This document shows, one piece after another, positions 1 through 8,734 of a DNA stretch of 64,000 nucleotides (the first letter of the stretch is position 1; each line of letters opens with the position of its first letter). This DNA comes from Frigoriglobus tundricola (GTDB lineage Bacteria > Planctomycetota > Planctomycetia > Gemmatales > Gemmataceae). The position numbers and the translations under genes were made by a program. Under the pieces are notes generated by a model, which did not search any database, had not been told where the DNA came from, and saw only the letters and a list, made by a program, of their open reading frames with translations. The DNA is taken from assembly GCF_013128195.2 (NCBI RefSeq), contig NZ_CP053452.2, positions 4,526,001-4,590,000 on the forward strand, read 5' to 3'.

Positions 1-140
1 GGGAGTTCCGGCGGTTGAGGGACAGGCGTCATCGCGTCCGTTCAATTACGGAAGACGGGTATGTGAGGCAACCACTCACGGACCTCATGCAAAAAGCCCT
101 GAAAAACGCAGGGCCAGTCTCCTGTGAACGGTTACCGGTG

Positions 141-172
141 TCGTCGGGACCGAAGGTCTCGTGCGTCTGATA
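141..172 (-). pseudogene. Uma2 pseudogene, 3' remnant on the far side of the IS630
   Basis: Reading the minus strand from the left TA duplication gives QTHETFGPDD when joined to the 5' part at 1332. That fits the C-terminal segment of Uma2 proteins (YQTH...GPDD). Family resemblance fades below about position 140, so the true 3' end is also decayed or divergent. Positions 1-140 hold nothing else I can support. Confidence 0.5.
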
Positions 173-1331
173 TTACTTCGGCAAGGAAGTTGCTCAAAAC
201 TAGACGAGTCCACATTGAGGCCCTGATGGGTCTTGCCATCGTCCGATAGGTTGCTGTGTCATGGCGATCACCTTGCCGGATTCTCGTGGGCTGTCCGACG
301 ACGTCATGCAGGCGTTGCGCGTGCGCGCGTTGCACGCGATCGAGTCCGGGTTCTCGCAAGCCGATGTGGCCCGCGTGCTGGGTGTGGCGGGTGAAACGGT
401 GTCGCGTTGGTGGACGGCGTACACGACCGGCGGGTTGGACGCCCTGCCCCAGGATCGCACCGGGCGCCCGGTCGGAACCGGGCGCACCCTTTCCGACACA
501 CAGTGTGCTCATCTGCAACAGCTCCTGGACACAAAGAGCCCGGCGGATCTGGGGATCGCCGCGCCGGTGTGGAACCGTCGCGCGGTTCGCGATCTGATCC
601 TCAAGGAGTACGGGCTCCGGATGCCGATCCGCACCGTGGGGGAATACCTGCGGCGCTGGGGCTACACGGCCAAGAAGCCGTCCCGCCACGCCCGCAAACA
701 AGACCCCGACGAAGTGCGGGAGTGGCTCGAGCAGACGTACCCGGCCATTGAGAAGCTGGCCCGGGTGGAACGGGCCACCATCTTCTGGTGCGATGAAACG
801 GGGGTCGCCGCCGACGCGTATCCCGGTTACGGGTACGCCCGCGCGGGCGAACGGGCGACGATCCAGGTTCCCGATCCGCACATCCGGATCAACATGGTGT
901 CCGGGATCAGCAACACGGGCGAGGTGCGGTTCATGACGTACGCGGGGACGATGACCGCCGAACGGTTCATCGCGTTCCTGAAGCAGCTGCTGGCGACCGT
1001 GCCGGGCGCGATCTTTGTGATCGTGGATAGCTTGTCGGCCCACACCACGGAGACGGTCGCCACGTGGGTACAAGAGCATGAGGAACGCGTGGCCGTGTTT
1101 TATCTGCCCCGGTACAGCCCCGAATTGAACCCCGACGAATATCTCAACAACGACCTGAAGGGGAACGTGCATGACGCCGGCTTGCCCGACACCAGCAAGA
1201 CCTTGCGATCGCGCGTCCAACGCTTCATGCACAAGCTCCTCATGCTCCCCAAACACGTGATGAGCTACTTCCTCCACCCCAAGATCAGCTATTGCTCATC
1301 AGATTAATGACAATCTTGTTTGCCGAGGTAA
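173..1331 (+). mobile_element. IS630-family insertion sequence, complete, with TA target duplication
   Basis: Imperfect inverted repeats bound the element: the left end starts TTACTTCGGCAAGGAAG (173) and the reverse complement of the right end reads TTACCTCGGCAAACAAG (ending at 1331). A TA dinucleotide flanks each side (171-172 and 1332-1333), which is the target duplication known for IS630/Tc1-type elements. One transposase gene fills the interior. The flanking DNA on both sides reads as one broken Uma2-family gene on the minus strand, so the element inserted into that gene. The ends were identified by eye, so the exact boundary could move by a base or two. Confidence 0.8.
261..1307 (+). CDS. 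IS630 family transposase (DDE)
   Basis: Cuts and joins DNA for transposition of the surrounding IS630 element. The 348-residue protein has an N-terminal helix-turn-helix region (about residues 15-60, with AGETVSRWWTAY) for end binding. The catalytic DDE domain shows its three acidic residues in FWCDETGV, IVDSLSAH and SPELNPDEYLN. Length is normal for the family and the frame is open throughout, so the copy may be active. The last residues (ISYCSSD) read close to the right inverted repeat. The ATG at 261 fits the family N-terminus. There is no partner gene; the element carries only this gene. Confidence 0.9.
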   Translation: MAITLPDSRGLSDDVMQALRVRALHAIESGFSQADVARVLGVAGETVSRWWTAYTTGGLDALPQDRTGRPVGTGRTLSDTQCAHLQQLLDTKSPADLGIAAPVWNRRAVRDLILKEYGLRMPIRTVGEYLRRWGYTAKKPSRHARKQDPDEVREWLEQTYPAIEKLARVERATIFWCDETGVAADAYPGYGYARAGERATIQVPDPHIRINMVSGISNTGEVRFMTYAGTMTAERFIAFLKQLLATVPGAIFVIVDSLSAHTTETVATWVQEHEERVAVFYLPRYSPELNPDEYLNNDLKGNVHDAGLPDTSKTLRSRVQRFMHKLLMLPKHVMSYFLHPKISYCSSD

Positions 1332-1846
1332 TAGGCCGTAGTGCCGAGCGTCGCCATGTGTTGCGGGTTGCGGAAGGCGTGAAGCGCGTGGCCGTTGAGG
1401 CCGAGCACCCAGTAGTCCGGGACGCCGGCGGTGGCGTACAGTTCGGCTTTTATTGTCGTATTCATTGGGAAATTGTGCGAATCCGAGACTTCTACGATCA
1501 GGTCTGAAGTTGTCGGGTGTTCGTGGAAGTCTCGGGGCTCGCCTCGAACGACGGAGATGTTGGGGACCGGGTCGGTGTAGACGCCGATGGGGAACGGTGA
1601 CTGTTGTCTCGTGACCCAGCCCCGGCCGAAAGCTGTCCAAATGGCATCTGCGGTCTAGCCGAGGGCGCAAGCGAACGGCGGCGTCATCTGTCCCTGTTCG
1701 AGAATTGCACCATCGATCAGGATCGGCCGGCGCCCCTCGAACAAGCCGTGTTCGCCGATGAAGTGGAACTCGGCGATCGTCCACCGCCGCGGTTGGGGCG
1801 CGCACGCCAGCAGACGCGCGGGCGGCCACGGTGCTTGGGCGGGCAT
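1332..1846 (-). pseudogene. Uma2-family endonuclease pseudogene, 5' part (internal stop, interrupted by IS630)
   Basis: Uma2 proteins (PF05685) are PD-(D/E)XK-fold presumed nucleases that are greatly expanded in planctomycetes. Translation from the ATG at 1846 gives the typical N-terminus (RRWTIAEFHFIGEHGLF), then an in-frame TAG after about 63 codons. The same frame then continues with clear family sequence: DPVPNISVVRGEPRDF, TSDLIVEVSDS and KAELYATAGVPDYWVLGLN. The IS630 element enters at the codon for Y in GTTAY. On the far side of the IS the minus strand from about 172 to 141 continues QTHETFGPDD, matching the family C-terminus. So the gene has a nonsense mutation and an insertion. The nonsense change could in principle be a sequencing error; the insertion cannot. 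Confidence 0.8.
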
Positions 1847-1874
1847 ACTTCACCTCCAACATATAAGGGTACCG

Positions 1875-2492
1875 TCAGCTTTTCCCTAACAGGAGGTCAA
1901 CCACCCAGCACCCGCGAACGTGCGGTTGTGTGGCGTTGCGACAGTGGTCGAGGATGTCGGCGCTGTCGCAGCCGGCGTCTTGCAGTGCATCGGCCAGAAT
2001 GGACATCGCGCTGAAGTCGCGCGACTCGTACATCGTGCGGGCGAGTGACACCGCGGTGTCGGTGCGCCACGAGGGGGAGAAGGAAACGGGAAGGAATGGG
2101 TTTGGCCCGTAGATGTCGCGAACGAGCGCGCCCCATTCCAGGGCCGTCTGGCCGGGGTCCGCGAATACATTAAGGGCAACGCTGACGCCTCGGCTGCTGA
2201 CCTTGTAACGATCCGCAACCCACCAATAAAGATTGTCGGCCGCACCGGAGTAGTCTGTTCGGTGCTCAAGGGCCAAGTCACTCAATTCGTCTTCTGTGAT
2301 CCGGCCTTCCGCGCACTGTTCGCAGAGATCAATCATTGTGATCGCGCCCTCGTCGCTCATGAGGTGCCGTAAGCGGCGACCGATTTCGACGATGAACAAG
2401 TAGAACTTGCGCGCGGGCAGGTCATCCGAGTCCCAGTTGTAGTCATCGAACCTCGAAGGGTTCTCTACGTACGTCCAAGATCCGGTTGGCAC
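1875..2492 (-). CDS. conserved planctomycete hypothetical protein
   Basis: A 205-residue soluble protein with no signal peptide or membrane segment. Its second half ([20 protein letters not shown], then [20 protein letters not shown] and [13 protein letters not shown]) resembles a C-terminal segment I know from many Gemmataceae proteins of unknown function. These often follow N-terminal repeats, and here that usual N-terminal part is replaced by a different segment (residues 1-110). No catalytic motif stands out. It is transcribed in the same direction as the upstream Uma2 pseudogene, 28 bp away. Function unknown. Confidence 0.7.
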   Translation of the reverse strand: MPTGSWTYVENPSRFDDYNWDSDDLPARKFYLFIVEIGRRLRHLMSDEGAITMIDLCEQCAEGRITEDELSDLALEHRTDYSGAADNLYWWVADRYKVSSRGVSVALNVFADPGQTALEWGALVRDIYGPNPFLPVSFSPSWRTDTAVSLARTMYESRDFSAMSILADALQDAGCDSADILDHCRNATQPHVRGCWVVDLLLGKS

Positions 2493-2512
2493 TGAACTAC
2501 CTTTCCCAAAGT

Positions 2513-2551
2513 GAAAACACCCCCGGCCGCGGCGGGCCGCGAGCGGGGGTG
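2513..2551 (-). terminator. Rho-independent-type terminator after rho
   Basis: On the minus strand, downstream of the rho stop codon, the 8-bp arm CACCCCCG (positions 2551-2544) can pair with CGGGGGTG (2525-2518). A second GC-rich pairing lies inside the loop, and the hairpin is followed by TTTTC. Stem strength and a short T tract suggest an intrinsic terminator, though four T residues is weak. Confidence 0.5.
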
Positions 2552-2595
2552 CGTTGTGCCGTCCTCCCGGCCTTGCGGTCGGGGTTCGCCGGGCC

Positions 2596-4107
2596 TCAGC
2601 CCAGGTTCATCGCGAGCAGGAACTCCAGGTTGGACTTCGTCTTCTTCGACCGGTTCACGAGCATCTCCATTGCCTCCACCGGGTGCATGTCCGACAGCAC
2701 GCGGCGCAGGACGCGGACCTTCTCGAACTCGTCCGGGTGCATCAGCAGCTCTTCCTTCCGGGTGCCGCTCTTGTTCACGTCGATGGCGGGGTACACCCGC
2801 TTCTCGACCAGCCGGCGGTCTAGGTGGAGTTCGCTGTTGCCCGTGCCCTTGAACTCTTCGAAAATCACTTCGTCCATGCGCGAGCCGGTGTCCACCAGCG
2901 CCGTCGCCAGGATGGTGAGCGACCCGCCCTCCTCGACGTTGCGGGCGGCGCCGAAGAACCGCTTCGGCTTCTGCATCGCGTTGGAGTCGAGGCCGCCGGA
3001 CAGCAGCTTGCCGCCGCCGGGCGCCTCGGTGTTGTGGGCGCGGGCCAGGCGCGTGATCGAGTCCAGCAGGATGATCACGTCCTTCCGCATCTCCACCATC
3101 CGCTTCGCCTTCTCCAGCACGATTTCGGAGACGTGGATGTGCTCTTCGGGCGGTTCGTCGAAGGTGCTCGCCACCACCTCGGCGTTCGGGCTGTTCACGA
3201 GGCGCTGCATTTCGGTCACCTCTTCGGGCCGCTCGTCCACCAGCAGCACGAAGACGTAGGACTCGGGGTGGTTCTTGATGATGGCGTTGGCCATCTTCGC
3301 GAGCAGGATGGTCTTACCGGTGCGGGGCGGGGCGACGATCAGCCCGCGCTGGCCCTTGCCCACCGGGGTGACCAGATCGACGATCCGCATGGAGATGTCG
3401 TCGGGCGTGGTCTCCAGCCGGAGCCGGGCGTTCGGGTGGAGCGGCGTCAGGTCCTCGAAGTTGGTGACCCCGCTCACCTCGTCCGGGTTCTTGTTGTTGA
3501 CCAGCTCGATCTGCATCAGGGCGAAGTTGTCCTGGTTCTCGATCGGCAGCCGGATCGGCCCCTCGACCACCAGCCCGGTCCGCAGGCTCATGCGGCGGAT
3601 CTGGCTGGGCGAGACGTAGATGTCTTCGGGGCTGGCGAGGTAGTTGTGCGCCTGGCTGCGGAGGAACCCGTAGCCGTCGGGGAGCACCTCGAGCGTGCCG
3701 GACCCGCGGACCACCTCGCCGCGCTCGATCTGCCGGCGGACGATGCCGACGATGAGCTGCGCCCGGCTCATGCCGGTGTGCTCGCGGATGCCCTCTTTCT
3801 CCGCCAGCGCGAAGAGTTCGGGCATCGGCATGCGGTACAGGTCGTCCAACCGGGAGCCGCTGCCGACGGGGCGCACCCGTTCGCCGCGGTCGGGCCGCTC
3901 GACCCGTTCGATCCGGTCCCCGCGGTCGGGACCGCGGTCCGTGCCCCGATCAACGGGGGGCGGGGTGACGACAGCCGGGGGTGCGGCCGGAGCGGCACCG
4001 GGAGCGGGACCGTCGGCGGGTTTACGAAAGGGCCGCTTGGCGGCGGCGGCACGGAGAAGTGAGGGGCGCGGCAGCGGCGACCCTTCGACGCCCTTGGCGT
4101 CGGGCAT
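2596..4107 (-). CDS. rho: transcription termination factor Rho
   Basis: Hexameric RNA-dependent ATPase that ends transcription of untranslated RNA. The 503-residue protein is longer than E. coli Rho (419) because of an N-terminal extension (about 1-85) rich in Pro, Arg and Asp ([20 protein letters not shown]). This is followed by the Rho N-domain ([20 protein letters not shown]), the cold-shock-like RNA-binding domain (DGYGFLRS...YVSPSQIRR) and the ATPase domain. Visible motifs are Walker A APPRTGKT, Walker [14 protein letters not shown] and the arginine-finger region [13 protein letters not shown]. The ATG at 4107 has a GAGG ribosome site 7 bases upstream. Such charged N-terminal extensions are common in high-GC bacteria and may bind RNA or help phase separation. 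It appears to be monocistronic with a long leader. Confidence 0.97.
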   Translation of the reverse strand: MPDAKGVEGSPLPRPSLLRAAAAKRPFRKPADGPAPGAAPAAPPAVVTPPPVDRGTDRGPDRGDRIERVERPDRGERVRPVGSGSRLDDLYRMPMPELFALAEKEGIREHTGMSRAQLIVGIVRRQIERGEVVRGSGTLEVLPDGYGFLRSQAHNYLASPEDIYVSPSQIRRMSLRTGLVVEGPIRLPIENQDNFALMQIELVNNKNPDEVSGVTNFEDLTPLHPNARLRLETTPDDISMRIVDLVTPVGKGQRGLIVAPPRTGKTILLAKMANAIIKNHPESYVFVLLVDERPEEVTEMQRLVNSPNAEVVASTFDEPPEEHIHVSEIVLEKAKRMVEMRKDVIILLDSITRLARAHNTEAPGGGKLLSGGLDSNAMQKPKRFFGAARNVEEGGSLTILATALVDTGSRMDEVIFEEFKGTGNSELHLDRRLVEKRVYPAIDVNKSGTRKEELLMHPDEFEKVRVLRRVLSDMHPVEAMEMLVNRSKKTKSNLEFLLAMNLG

Positions 4108-5093
4108 AGCAGATCCTCAAACAGAAGGGGTAATGTGACTCGGTGGCGGTGATCGCCCCCGGTCGAATGCGGCGCGGGTGCACCGGGCGAAAAAAACGGG
4201 CTTCGGGGGACCGTTCCCCCAACCACCCCAGCAAACCGTTACTCGGTCAGAGGGTTCGCACAGACTTCCCGCTCAGATCTCCGGGCGGGCAACCGATCTC
4301 ACCCCTCACGGGCTTTTCGGGCATGAGCCAAGCGTTATTGGGCGTTCTCTAGCTTTCCCAAATGTTTCCAAGCATTCCCAAGCGTCGCGAGGCTACAGTG
4401 CCAGATATCGGGTGGGGAAGTCAAGATGCGTTATGAGCCGTCTTTTGCTCACGACGCTGGAAAGTGCGGGCTTCCAACTTACCGTCGTATCGGGAGTTTA
4501 CGCCATCCAGACGTAACGTCAACAGGATTCTACACGCGCACATCCGAAATTCCAACCCGAAAGTCGCCACCGTCGAGCTGCGGGCCGGTTCCCGTTCCGG
4601 ATGTGCTGCGCCCGTGCGCAGCCTGTCGGCCGCGTTGACGGCTGTTTAAGCATAAATCTTTGATTGGCGCCCAGGGTTCCCCCTCGAATATTGAACCCAA
4701 AAAACGGTCGGTTCACCACGATTTCATTCCGAGACGGCTCTGGCGGAGTGTCCATACGCGCCGCAACGGTCGCGACACAGGTCGCCCCCAACGTCTGATT
4801 CTGTTGGCGCGTGGCACCACGCCCCAGCAGAATCCGTGCTCACCACTATCTCAGTGATCTGCGTTACGGCTTGGGCCGTTGGGGGATAGATCCGTCCTCT
4901 TCGGGCCAATGATTTGGCAGCCTCTGTGTAGCTCAGTGCGTATAGCGCAGTTTTCTGTGCAATACAGTTTCTGCAATCTGACCTATTCTTTGCGCTCGCT
5001 TCACCCGACCCTCACGCATTCCAGATACCGTAATTGTGCTGGTTGGACGAACCGGCACTGGCGTATTCTCTCTCGTCCTGGGGGTCGCTCACC
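4108..5093. other. intergenic region between divergent rho and lipoprotein genes
   Basis: About 990 bp with no convincing gene. Small ORFs here lack family resemblance and the strong GC3 bias of neighbouring genes, and base composition is more AT-rich than the flanks. It must hold the promoters of rho (minus) and of the lipoprotein gene (plus). Long leaders are known for autoregulated rho genes, but no specific site can be defended from the sequence. Confidence 0.5.
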
Positions 5094-5564
5094 GTGACAA
5101 AATCCCGCATTCGTTTGCTCCTGAGCACAGGACTCGGGCTCGGATTGGTGACCCTGGTCGGTTGCGGGTCCGGATCGGGCAAGGTCCCCGTGTCCGGTTC
5201 CGTGGTTGTGGACGGTGCCCCGGGGGCGCTCACGGCGGTCACGTTCTGGTGCGACGATCCCAACGCCCCGTCGGGCGGCGGGGGCCGCGTCATGACCAAC
5301 GACAAGGGCGAGTTCGCGATCGGTGAGAAGGACAAGGACACCGGGCTGCCGCCCGGCAACTACAAGGTCACCTTCTCGCGGTTCGTGGACGCGACCGGCA
5401 AACCGGTGTACGGCGGCGGCAAGAAGAGCGAGGCCAAGTACGAGGTGCCCTCTAAGGAGTCCATCCCGGAGCCGTACCGCGACCGGAGCCTGACACCGGT
5501 TTCGGCCCAGATCTCGCGGTCCTCGAACACGTTCACGTTCGAGGTCTCGACGAAGGACCGTTGA
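5094..5564 (+). CDS. small lipoprotein with carboxypeptidase-regulatory-like fold
   Basis: A 156-residue predicted lipoprotein. The GTG start at 5094 gives a normal signal peptide (VTKSRIRLLLSTGLGLG) ending in the lipobox LVGC; an earlier ATG at 5034 would add a non-hydrophobic extension and is less likely. The mature part (VPVSGSVVVDGAPGALTAVTFW, then GEFAIGEKDKDTGLPPGNYKVTFSR) has the transthyretin-like beta pattern of carboxypeptidase regulatory-like domains. Planctomycetes carry many of these, often next to DUF1559 genes, as here (86 bp upstream of one). Probably a cell-envelope protein. The partner and exact role are unknown. Confidence 0.8.
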   Translation: MTKSRIRLLLSTGLGLGLVTLVGCGSGSGKVPVSGSVVVDGAPGALTAVTFWCDDPNAPSGGGGRVMTNDKGEFAIGEKDKDTGLPPGNYKVTFSRFVDATGKPVYGGGKKSEAKYEVPSKESIPEPYRDRSLTPVSAQISRSSNTFTFEVSTKDR

Positions 5565-5650
5565 GCCGCACAGTCCTCGGGCCGTGCGAGCGCCGGCCGG
5601 AGTTCGGAGTTCCCTTACGCGTTCTTACTCGGTTTTCAGGAGACGAAGTC

Positions 5651-6748
5651 ATGCGCGCGTCGCGTCGGGTCGGGTTCACGCTGATCGAACTGCTGGTGGT
5701 GATTGCCATCATCGCCATCCTCATCGGGCTGCTGCTCCCCGCGGTGCAAAAGGTCCGCGAGGCCGCGGCCCGGATGAAGTGCACGAACAACCTCAAGCAG
5801 ATCGGCCTCGCGCTCCACAACATCCAAACGACCGAGGGCAAGTTCCCGCCCGGCTCGCTCGACAACGGCGCGATGTGGTCGTCGTGGCTGATGCCGTACC
5901 TGGAGCAGACGGCCGTGTACCAGGCCCTTTGGGTGCTGCCGGAGGGCGGCCATTCGGACAGCGGGATCGTCGGCCCGTCCGGGTCGAACGGGGACTGGGC
6001 TTGTCCGAGCCCCGGGTTCGCCAACGCGAACATCCAGTCCGGTGTGGGCGCGGCCAACTACGGCGTCGGCGGCGGCTCCGGGCCGGCCACCGAGCGGAAC
6101 ATCGCGGCGTGCGAGCTACTCATCCCCGGCCTGCGGTGCCCCTCGACGACCCTGCCCGAGCACGTGTACGGGCCGAGCTACGAGTTCTGGACCGTGCAGA
6201 AGCGTGTCCCGATCAGCTACGCGGCCTGCGGGTCCGGCGTGAAGACGCAGTTCTACGCCGTGGACGACGCCAACAACAATGACGGCGCGTTCCAGCACGA
6301 GTACAAGGGGAGCGGGTTCGTCGGCACGCGGCTCACCATCGCGGCGTTCACCGACGGCATGTCCAACACCATCTTCATCGGTGAAGAGAACTACGACCTC
6401 CAGGGCGCCTACGGCGACGGGACCAACGGCCTGCCGGACGGGCGCGACCTGCAAGGCATCGCCCGGCGCAAGGCCGTCTGGCAGTTCGGGTCCGACAGCA
6501 TCGACTGCGAGATGGGGTTCAACGAAGCGTTCGGCTCGACCGGCGTGAAGATGAATTACCCGAAGGACACCTCGACCTCGGGCGCCAACCTCGAAGCCTA
6601 CATCGTCAGCTTCGGGAGCCGGCACACCGGCGGGGCGAACTTCATGCTGGGCGACGGCTCGGTGCGATTCATCCGCGACTCCATCGACTCGGGCACGTAC
6701 AGCGCGCTGGGCACGCGGGCCGGTGGTGAGGTCCTCGGCGACTATTGA
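5651..6748 (+). CDS. DUF1559 domain-containing protein with type IV pilin-like leader
   Basis: A 365-residue envelope protein. The ATG at 5651 follows an AGGAGAC ribosome site. The N-terminus is a prepilin-type leader ([20 protein letters not shown]), processed by prepilin peptidase in related systems, followed by [17 protein letters not shown] and NNLKQIGLALHN, the signature of DUF1559 (SBP_bac_10). The C-terminus SRHTGGANFMLGDGSVRFI is also typical. Planctomycetes carry tens to hundreds of these paralogues, probably pseudopilin-like surface proteins; function is not established. It lies in one direction with the lipoprotein gene before it and the propeller gene after it. Confidence 0.95.
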   Translation: MRASRRVGFTLIELLVVIAIIAILIGLLLPAVQKVREAAARMKCTNNLKQIGLALHNIQTTEGKFPPGSLDNGAMWSSWLMPYLEQTAVYQALWVLPEGGHSDSGIVGPSGSNGDWACPSPGFANANIQSGVGAANYGVGGGSGPATERNIAACELLIPGLRCPSTTLPEHVYGPSYEFWTVQKRVPISYAACGSGVKTQFYAVDDANNNDGAFQHEYKGSGFVGTRLTIAAFTDGMSNTIFIGEENYDLQGAYGDGTNGLPDGRDLQGIARRKAVWQFGSDSIDCEMGFNEAFGSTGVKMNYPKDTSTSGANLEAYIVSFGSRHTGGANFMLGDGSVRFIRDSIDSGTYSALGTRAGGEVLGDY

Positions 6749-6824
6749 TCCGCACCCCGGTACCGCCGCCGCGCGTCCTTCGGACGCGCGGCGGCCCCAT
6801 TCGCTCACATCAACTGGTGCTTTG

Positions 6825-8720
6825 ATGGGCCGCATCCTCCGCACGCGATCCGGTCTCGCTGCCGTCGTGCTCCTCGTGGCCGCAGCCGGGGCCGGGGCCG
6901 GGTGGCACTTCCTGTTTAGCGGACGGGGCGTGCCCGAATCGAAAGAGCTGGGTCGGTTCGTCCGGGCGAAGCCCCCCGTGCCCGTCGTGTTCACCGCGCG
7001 GACCGAGCCGACGAACCTCGAAGCCCCCGCGCCTCAAGCGGACGGCTTCCATTACCCCGGAACGATCCCCTGGGCCGCTCGCGAGGGGCGGTTGCGCCTC
7101 CTCAATACTGATGGCAGCGTGTACGAACTGACCTGGGGCCGCCCGCTGCCCGACGGCGGAACGCTGATTGATGTGATGTCTCCGTCCGTCAGCCTGGACG
7201 GCACGCGGGTGCTGTTCGCGGGCCGCAGAGCCGCACCCGACGCCGGCCGGTGGCGCATTTACGAAGTGGGCGTGGACGGCCGCGGGTTGAAAGCGCTCAC
7301 GGGCGGCCCGGACGACCCGGGGTGCGTCGCCGCCCCGCCGCTGCGGTACGCCGGTGACGGAACGCGGATGCCCGACGCCGACCGCCGCCGGCTCGATTAC
7401 GACGACGTCGATCCGACCGACCTCGGCCCCTCCGGGTTCGCGTTCGCGTCCAGTCGGCTCCCGGACCTCGGCCGCGACCACGCCCGCCGCGCCACGCAGA
7501 TCTGGAAGTGGGCCCCGGGCGCGGCGGCCCCGGCGCCGCTGACCGCGAACCGCAACAACGACCGCTGGCCGGTCCTCGCGGGCGGCGACCGCGTCCTCTT
7601 CAGCCAGTGGAGCCGGAACCGCGAGGCCGTGACCGCGGACTTCTCCGACGTGCGGCCGGTGTCCGCGGGCGGGAGCTTCGCAACGGTGCCGCCCGATCAC
7701 TGGATGGCGAGTTGGGCGATGCCCAACGGCGCCCAGGTCGGGTTCGCGGTGAAGTGTACCGAACCGGTCTGGCGCCCCCGTCCGCTCTTCAACGGCCGCG
7801 TGGCCTTCATGACCGACACGCCCGACCGCTCCGGGCGGGTGCGGATCGCGCAGGCGGACTGGGGGTACCTGCGGGCCGCGCCGAGTTCGCTGGCCCCCGG
7901 CGCGGACGTCCCCAGTCTCTTCGGCGGAGCGCTCCTCTTCGGCCCCGACCGCGATTCCGAGGGGCACGAACTCACCGCCGGGAGCCCCGCCCCCGTGCCC
8001 GGTGGTGCGGTCGTGTTCTCCGCCTGCCGCGTCGGTTCGCCGTCCGGGGACTTCGGTCTGTATGTCGTTTCCGACGATTGGGCCGGCGGGGCTCCGGCGC
8101 CGCAACTGCTGTTCGATGACCCGGCGTTCGCTGACGGTGAACCGGTCGCGGTGTACGCACGCGGGCACACGGCGGTCTTCCGCGAAGAACCGGTCGCGAC
8201 GGGGGGCGCACTCGCGCTCGCGCGACCGCATTCCGGTCCGGCCGGCTATCTGGAAAACCTCGCCGTCCTCGCCGCGATCCGCTCCCCGATCCCGCGCCGG
8301 TACGCCCCGACCGATCGCCCCGGCGACCCGCGATACAACCCCGTGATCCCGCCGCCCACGGGCGTCACGGCGGTCGCGTTCTACGCCGCACGGCGGGACC
8401 GGTTCGACGACCCCGAACGGCCCCGTGTGGTGGGCGAATGGGAGAAGCGGGTGGTCGCGCCCGTCTCACCGGGCGGACAGCTCCGGGCGTGGGTACCGAG
8501 CGACCCGCTGGCCCCGCTCGTGCTGGCCGGGTTGGACGCGACCGGGAACGTGGCCCGGTGGACGGGAGCGACAAAGGACGCGGCGGGCCGCACCCCGACC
8601 TACGTCGCCTACGCCGGCGACCATTACAGCGGGGTGCGCGCGAACGGCTACCACTACTGCAACGGGTGCCACACCGGGCACACGTTCGACCTCGCGGACG
8701 TGCGCGAGCGGCAGAAGTAG
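6825..8720 (+). CDS. periplasmic TolB/HzsA-like propeller protein with C-terminal CXXCH haem motif
   Basis: A 631-residue exported protein. I chose the ATG at 6825 because it opens a hydrophobic signal or anchor (SGLAAVVLLVAAAGAGAGWH); the longer frame start at 6723 lies inside the preceding gene. The middle region has repeated propeller-like blades with PD40-type phrases (ISVSLDGTRVLFAG-like at about 125-140, YEVGVDGRGLKALTGG). The C-terminus contains YCNGCHTGH, a single c-type haem attachment site about 20 residues from the end. This layout resembles planctomycete proteins annotated as hydrazine-synthase alpha-related. The resemblance concerns fold and layout only and does not imply anammox chemistry. 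It follows the DUF1559 gene by 76 bp. Confidence 0.75.
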   Translation: MGRILRTRSGLAAVVLLVAAAGAGAGWHFLFSGRGVPESKELGRFVRAKPPVPVVFTARTEPTNLEAPAPQADGFHYPGTIPWAAREGRLRLLNTDGSVYELTWGRPLPDGGTLIDVMSPSVSLDGTRVLFAGRRAAPDAGRWRIYEVGVDGRGLKALTGGPDDPGCVAAPPLRYAGDGTRMPDADRRRLDYDDVDPTDLGPSGFAFASSRLPDLGRDHARRATQIWKWAPGAAAPAPLTANRNNDRWPVLAGGDRVLFSQWSRNREAVTADFSDVRPVSAGGSFATVPPDHWMASWAMPNGAQVGFAVKCTEPVWRPRPLFNGRVAFMTDTPDRSGRVRIAQADWGYLRAAPSSLAPGADVPSLFGGALLFGPDRDSEGHELTAGSPAPVPGGAVVFSACRVGSPSGDFGLYVVSDDWAGGAPAPQLLFDDPAFADGEPVAVYARGHTAVFREEPVATGGALALARPHSGPAGYLENLAVLAAIRSPIPRRYAPTDRPGDPRYNPVIPPPTGVTAVAFYAARRDRFDDPERPRVVGEWEKRVVAPVSPGGQLRAWVPSDPLAPLVLAGLDATGNVARWTGATKDAAGRTPTYVAYAGDHYSGVRANGYHYCNGCHTGHTFDLADVRERQK

Positions 8721-8734
8721 CGCGTGGCCCCTGC

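Noticed and set aside
3..170. Open frame at the window start that could be a partial gene (EFRRLRDRRHRVRS...)
   Set aside because: The right end is explained as the remnant of the Uma2 gene on the other strand next to the IS630 end; no family resemblance for the plus frame.
4924..4985. tRNA-like string TAGCTCAGTGCGTATAGCGC
   Set aside because: Resembles a D-arm, but there is no acceptor stem, no anticodon stem of proper length and no TTCGA T-loop downstream.
8646..8720. Idea that the CXXCH propeller protein means anammox metabolism
   Set aside because: Only one haem site and no hydrazine synthase beta/gamma or hydrazine dehydrogenase genes are present; the wider family is widespread in non-anammox planctomycetes.
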